NCBI RefSeq assembly: GCF_013823385.1
Contig: NZ_PNMA01000007.1
Span: 62,001-126,000, forward strand
Direction: 5' to 3'
DNA length: 64,000 nt
Origin: Hyphomonas sp.
GTDB taxonomy: Bacteria; Pseudomonadota; Alphaproteobacteria; Caulobacterales; Hyphomonadaceae
Shown here one piece after another: positions 60,950 through 64,000 of this stretch; the stretch's first letter is position 1, and every line of letters begins with the position of its first letter. A program made the translations under genes and the position numbers. The notes below the pieces were generated by a model. It did not search any database. It was not told where the DNA came from and saw only the letters and a list, made by a program, of their open reading frames with translations.

Positions 60950-61077
60950 CGTCACCCTCGACCGGCATAGCCGGTCTGAGGGCCCATCTCTGGGCATTGT
61001 CACAATTGAAACGTTGGCGTCTGCGTCACCCTCGGGAGATGGGCCCTCAGATGCGCTGACGCGCATCGAGGGTGACG
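60950..61077. repeat. Composite palindromic repeat with tip hairpins (ADH-purD gap)
   Basis: Outer arms CGTCACCCTCGA and TCGAGGGTGACG, and inner arms TGAGGGCCCATCTC and GAGATGGGCCCTCA, are exact complements (left arm 60950-60990, right arm 61036-61077). Each side carries its own tip hairpin between the arms: ACCGGC/GCCGGT on the left and GATGCG/CGCATC on the right. An additional copy of CGTCACCCTCG lies in the central loop at 61024. Same architecture as 5139-5282 with different sequence. Confidence 0.85.
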
Positions 61078-61110
61078 AGAACTGGACACGATCTTTGAGC
61101 AGGCTCGCAG

Positions 61111-62397
61111 CTAGAGCGCGCGCCAACCGATATCCCGGCGGCAGAAGCCTTCCGGCCAGGTAATCGCGTCCACGCCGGCATAAGCCCGGTCGACGGCTTC
61201 CCGCAGGGTCGCGCCGCTGGCGGTGACGTTCAGCACACGGCCACCCTTGGCGACCAGCTTGCCGCCTTCGGCAACATCCGTACCCGCATGAAATACCGTC
61301 ACGCCCTCCAGCGCCCCGGCCTCTTTCACGCCTTCGATCACGGAGCCTTTTTCATAGCTGCCAGGATAGCCTTTGGCGGCCAGCACAACGGTGGCGGTTG
61401 GCTGGAAATCTTCCAGTTCAAGCAGCGCCTCGAACGCTTCTTCGCTGCCCTTGAGGCCGCCGGTCGCCGCCACGAGGATGGCCGGCACAATATCGCCCGT
61501 GAGGCCCTTCATCAGCACCTGGCATTCGGGATCGCCAAACCGCGCATTGAACTCAACCACTTTCGGGCCTTCGGCCGTCACCATGATGCCGATATAAAGC
61601 ACGCCCTGATAGGGCATTCCGTCTTTGGCCATGCCCTTCAGCATCGGCCCGGCAATCTCGCGCCTGACGCGGGACATGATCTCTTCACTGACGACCGGAG
61701 CGGGTGCATAGGCGCCCATGCCGCCGGTGTTCGGGCCGGTATCGCCGTCGCCCACGCGCTTGTGGTCCTGCGCGGCAGGCAGGAAGATCGCGCCTTCGCC
61801 ATCGGTGATGACGAACACGCTGGCCTCTTCGCCATGCATGAATTCTTCGATCACCAGCGTTGCCGAAGCAGCGCCGAACTTGCCCGACAGCATCTCGTCG
61901 ATTTCCGCGTCCGCCTCTTCAAGGCTGTCTGCGATGACGACGCCTTTGCCAGCGGCAAGACCATCTGCCTTGAGCACATAGGGCGCGCTCATCTTGCGCA
62001 GGAATGCCTTTGCAGGTGCCGCTTCGGTAAATTCGCCATAGGCCGCTGTCGGCACGCCATATTTGGTCATCCGGGCTTTGGAAAACGCCTTGGAGGCTTC
62101 CAGCTGCGCCGCCTCTCTGGAGGGGCCGAACACATCAAAACCGCGCGCCCGCAGGATGTCGGAGAGGCCAAGGGCGAGGGGCGCTTCCGGGCCGATCACC
62201 ACCAGGTCCGGCTCGATCTGCAGGGCTAGCTTCACCAGCCCGTCCACATCATCCACCGCCACATCGAAGCACGGGCCCACCGCGTCCATGCCAGGGTTGC
62301 CGGGGGCGCAATGCACCACGTCCACAAGGGGAGACTGGGCCATCTTCCAGGCCAGGGCGTGTTCGCGGCCGCCCGATCCGATCAGCAGAATGTTCAT
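61111..62397 (-). CDS. purD: Phosphoribosylamine-glycine ligase
   Basis: 428-aa ATP-grasp enzyme of purine biosynthesis, joining phosphoribosylamine with glycine. MNILLIGSGGREHALAWK at the N-terminus, the ATP-grasp segment YVLKADGLAAGKGVVIAD and VEFNARFGDPECQ are diagnostic. Complete and of normal length. Divergent from or near xseA, a common order in alphaproteobacteria, with a methyltransferase gene inserted between here. Confidence 0.97.
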   Translation of the reverse strand: MNILLIGSGGREHALAWKMAQSPLVDVVHCAPGNPGMDAVGPCFDVAVDDVDGLVKLALQIEPDLVVIGPEAPLALGLSDILRARGFDVFGPSREAAQLEASKAFSKARMTKYGVPTAAYGEFTEAAPAKAFLRKMSAPYVLKADGLAAGKGVVIADSLEEADAEIDEMLSGKFGAASATLVIEEFMHGEEASVFVITDGEGAIFLPAAQDHKRVGDGDTGPNTGGMGAYAPAPVVSEEIMSRVRREIAGPMLKGMAKDGMPYQGVLYIGIMVTAEGPKVVEFNARFGDPECQVLMKGLTGDIVPAILVAATGGLKGSEEAFEALLELEDFQPTATVVLAAKGYPGSYEKGSVIEGVKEAGALEGVTVFHAGTDVAEGGKLVAKGGRVLNVTASGATLREAVDRAYAGVDAITWPEGFCRRDIGWRAL

Positions 62398-62470
62398 GGG
62401 GCGGCTTGTTGCTCAGGAGGCCGGCCAAGATCAAGGCGAATTGTACGCCAGGGCGGCTGAAGCGTCCGGT

Positions 62471-63325
62471 TCAGGCCAGTCCGGGGCGGATCAGGATCAT
62501 CTGGTCCTGAAATCTGGCCCCTGGATCGCCGCACCAGCGCCCCCTCACCACAGGCCTGTCGAGCTTGAGCCCGGCCGCATCAATCCAGCGCAGGAATGTG
62601 TCTTCATCGAACGCGATCATGGCCTCCGGCACCTTGGGCGACCCCACAAAGGCATTAGGGCCGAAGGGGAAGAAGGGCACAAAGGCCTTGTCCATTTTCG
62701 CCTGGCGCGGCGCTGACATCAGGAATGCCGTGATCAGCGCTCGCCCGCCCGGTTTGAGGCTGCGGCCGATTTCCTTGAGATAATGTTCGGCATCTGCCGG
62801 CAGCAGGTGGGTAAAGACCGATGTGGCAAAGGCCACATCCACATCTGCGTCCCTGACAGGAAACTGGTAAGCCGAAGCGGGGCTGGCGGTGTTCTGGCGG
62901 TATTCCGTGTTGAAAATGTCGGCGCGAACAATCCGGAAAGGGGCCGCTGCCGGGGGCATATGCCGGATCATCCAGGCCAGCCCCGGGGCGGAAACATCAA
63001 AGCCCGTATAGCCCCCCTGCGCAGAAAGGTAGTCTGTGAGCGCAAAGGCCACCCGGCCCGTGCCGCACCCGATATCCAGCACATGGTCGTCCGGCTTCAG
63101 ACCGGCCTCGGCGATGAGCTGATCGCGGATCGTCCTGCCAACCTGGTAAAACTCGCCGCCGCCCACATCATGCATGGTCGCCCAAGGGAAAGGCCGGGCT
63201 CCCTTCTTCATGCGGGCGGGCAGGCTGAGGATATCCCGCCACATCCGCAACAAGCGCTGGCGAATCGGGTGGGGTATCAGCCGGGAGACCGGACGAAGCC
63301 GCTGCCGGAGAGTAACGTTGGTCAT
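62471..63325 (-). CDS. Class I SAM-dependent methyltransferase
   Basis: 284 aa. An N-terminal positively charged region (MTNVTLRQRLRPVSRLI) precedes motif I VLDIGCGTGRVAFAL. Motif II/III positions around GGYTGFDVS and FRIVRADIF, and DVAFATSVFTHLLP as motif IV, follow; LKPGGRALITAF is motif V. Substrate unknown. The ATG at 63325 is preferred over longer frames, which would overlap the divergent xseA. Lies 73 bp upstream of purD on the same strand. Confidence 0.87.
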   Translation of the reverse strand: MTNVTLRQRLRPVSRLIPHPIRQRLLRMWRDILSLPARMKKGARPFPWATMHDVGGGEFYQVGRTIRDQLIAEAGLKPDDHVLDIGCGTGRVAFALTDYLSAQGGYTGFDVSAPGLAWMIRHMPPAAAPFRIVRADIFNTEYRQNTASPASAYQFPVRDADVDVAFATSVFTHLLPADAEHYLKEIGRSLKPGGRALITAFLMSAPRQAKMDKAFVPFFPFGPNAFVGSPKVPEAMIAFDEDTFLRWIDAAGLKLDRPVVRGRWCGDPGARFQDQMILIRPGLA

Positions 63326-63439
63326 GGCGGAGCCTGGAGACGACGGTAACGAGGGGCGCCGAACGTCGTGGCGTGCGGCAACCGCAAGGTCAAGTATCCC
63401 CGGCTTGCCCCGAAAGGGCGGCCAGTCCACAAGAGGCCC

Positions 63440-64000
63440 ATGCCCGACTCGCCGACCACAAATCAACCTGAACTGACCGTCTCGGAACTGGCCGCAAGCC
63501 TGAAGCGGACGATCGAGACCAATTACGACCAGGTGACCGTACGCGGCGAGCTTGGCCGGGTGACCATCGCCAAATCCGGCCACATGTATGCCGACCTGAA
63601 AGACGACAAGGCGGTGCTCAACACCATCATGTGGCGCGGGCAGGTGGACCGGCTGACCTTCCGGCCCGAGGAAGGGCTGGAGGTCGTCGCGACGGGGCGC
63701 CTGTCCACTTATGAAGGCCGCTCGGCATATCAGATGATCGCCAGCACGATGCGGCCCGCCGGGGCGGGCGCACTGATGCAGCTGCTGGAGGAGCGCAAGA
63801 AGAAGCTCGCCGCAGAGGGGCTGTTCGACGCGAAACACAAGAAGCCGATCCCCTACATGCCCCGCACCATCGGGGTGATCACCTCGCCGACGGGGGCGGT
63901 GATCCGGGATATCCTCCACCGTATCCGCGACCGGTTTCCGGTGCGCGTCATTGTCTGGCCAGCCCTTGTGCAGGGGGATCAGGCGGCGGCTCAGGTGACC
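63440..64000 (+). CDS. xseA: Exodeoxyribonuclease VII large subunit, N-terminal part (cut by window end)
   Basis: Open to the last base; 187 residues seen. N-terminal OB-fold domain ([58 protein letters not shown]), then the start of the catalytic domain ([19 protein letters not shown]). With XseB it degrades single-stranded DNA in both directions. The ATG at 63440 is preceded by AAGAGG. Divergent from the methyltransferase gene. Confidence 0.95.
   Translation, partial: MPDSPTTNQPELTVSELAASLKRTIETNYDQVTVRGELGRVTIAKSGHMYADLKDDKAVLNTIMWRGQVDRLTFRPEEGLEVVATGRLSTYEGRSAYQMIASTMRPAGAGALMQLLEERKKKLAAEGLFDAKHKKPIPYMPRTIGVITSPTGAVIRDILHRIRDRFPVRVIVWPALVQGDQAAAQVT

Noticed and set aside
1-64000. CRISPR array, toxin-antitoxin, restriction or known phage-defence system
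   Set aside because: No regular spacer array and no such gene family recognised in the window; the only mobile-element gene is the truncated serine recombinase.

Overview
The window reads as chromosome of a GC-rich alphaproteobacterium of the Caulobacterales/Hyphomonadaceae type (Hyphomonas-like). The taxon is inferred from gene content, not from a search. Supporting signs are a CtrA cell-cycle regulator with Asp51 and a C-terminal Ala-Ala, GANTC sites in front of ctrA, a GTTC-N7-GTTC LexA box before radC, a BamF-type (DUF3035) lipoprotein beside lspA, TorF-type porin and DUF2490 envelope proteins, and many fatty-acid/aromatic catabolic genes. Gene density is high, with start/stop overlaps and many convergent pairs.

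Layout. 1-790: end of an integrated element (C-terminal part of a large serine recombinase) abutting tRNA-Val(TAC), whose antisense strand supplies the recombinase stop codon. 790-1185: gene-free, with a 10-bp phased GGACA array. 1.2-8.5 kb (minus strand): envelope block of two M16 peptidase subunits, BamF-like lipoprotein and lspA, then ileS, which carries an in-frame palindromic insertion. 8.7-12.3 kb (minus): YbjN-like secreted protein, ribF, MaoC dehydratase, HAD phosphatase, lipoprotein. 12.4-25.6 kb: DUF2157 membrane protein, BLUF photosensor, SDR, TorF-like porin, ald, periplasmic amidohydrolase, pirin, a degenerate 6TM-PAS-histidine-kinase, flavoprotein, azoR, tRNA-Leu(TAA), DASS transporter, DUF2490 protein. 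25.7-32 kb: cold-shock protein, thiolase, extradiol dioxygenase, enoyl-CoA hydratase, CinA-type protein, family-VIII-like serine hydrolase. 32-42 kb: map, radC, ABC-F protein, two tandem MFS paralogues running into thrB / 4TM protein / rnhA, and a divergent HxlR-QOR2 pair. 42-45 kb: ctrA and an flhF-flhG pair in which the FlhF GTPase motifs are eroded. 45-57 kb: pseudouridine synthase, two cytochromes P450 with enoyl-CoA hydratase and DUF2855 protein, OmpA-like lipoprotein, second amidohydrolase, hotdog-like protein, MFS and aminoglycoside-phosphotransferase-fold kinase. 57-64 kb: L,D-transpeptidase-like protein, DUF3297 protein, TetR regulator facing a cupin-SDR-ADH cluster across a perfect operator, then purD, a methyltransferase and the start of xseA.

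How it fits together. The 46.5-51 kb and 53.4-56.7 kb blocks, with the thiolase, crotonases, SDRs and MaoC protein, suggest oxidation of a lipophilic carbon source through CoA esters; the substrate cannot be read from the sequence. ctrA and flhFG form a polarity/cell-cycle neighbourhood. No CRISPR array, toxin-antitoxin pair, restriction system or recognisable known defence island was seen. The most unusual items are structural and regulatory: the phased GGACA array, composite palindromes with arms and tip hairpins (one in frame inside ileS), the FlhF with eroded motifs, and the histidine kinase lacking its phosphoacceptor.
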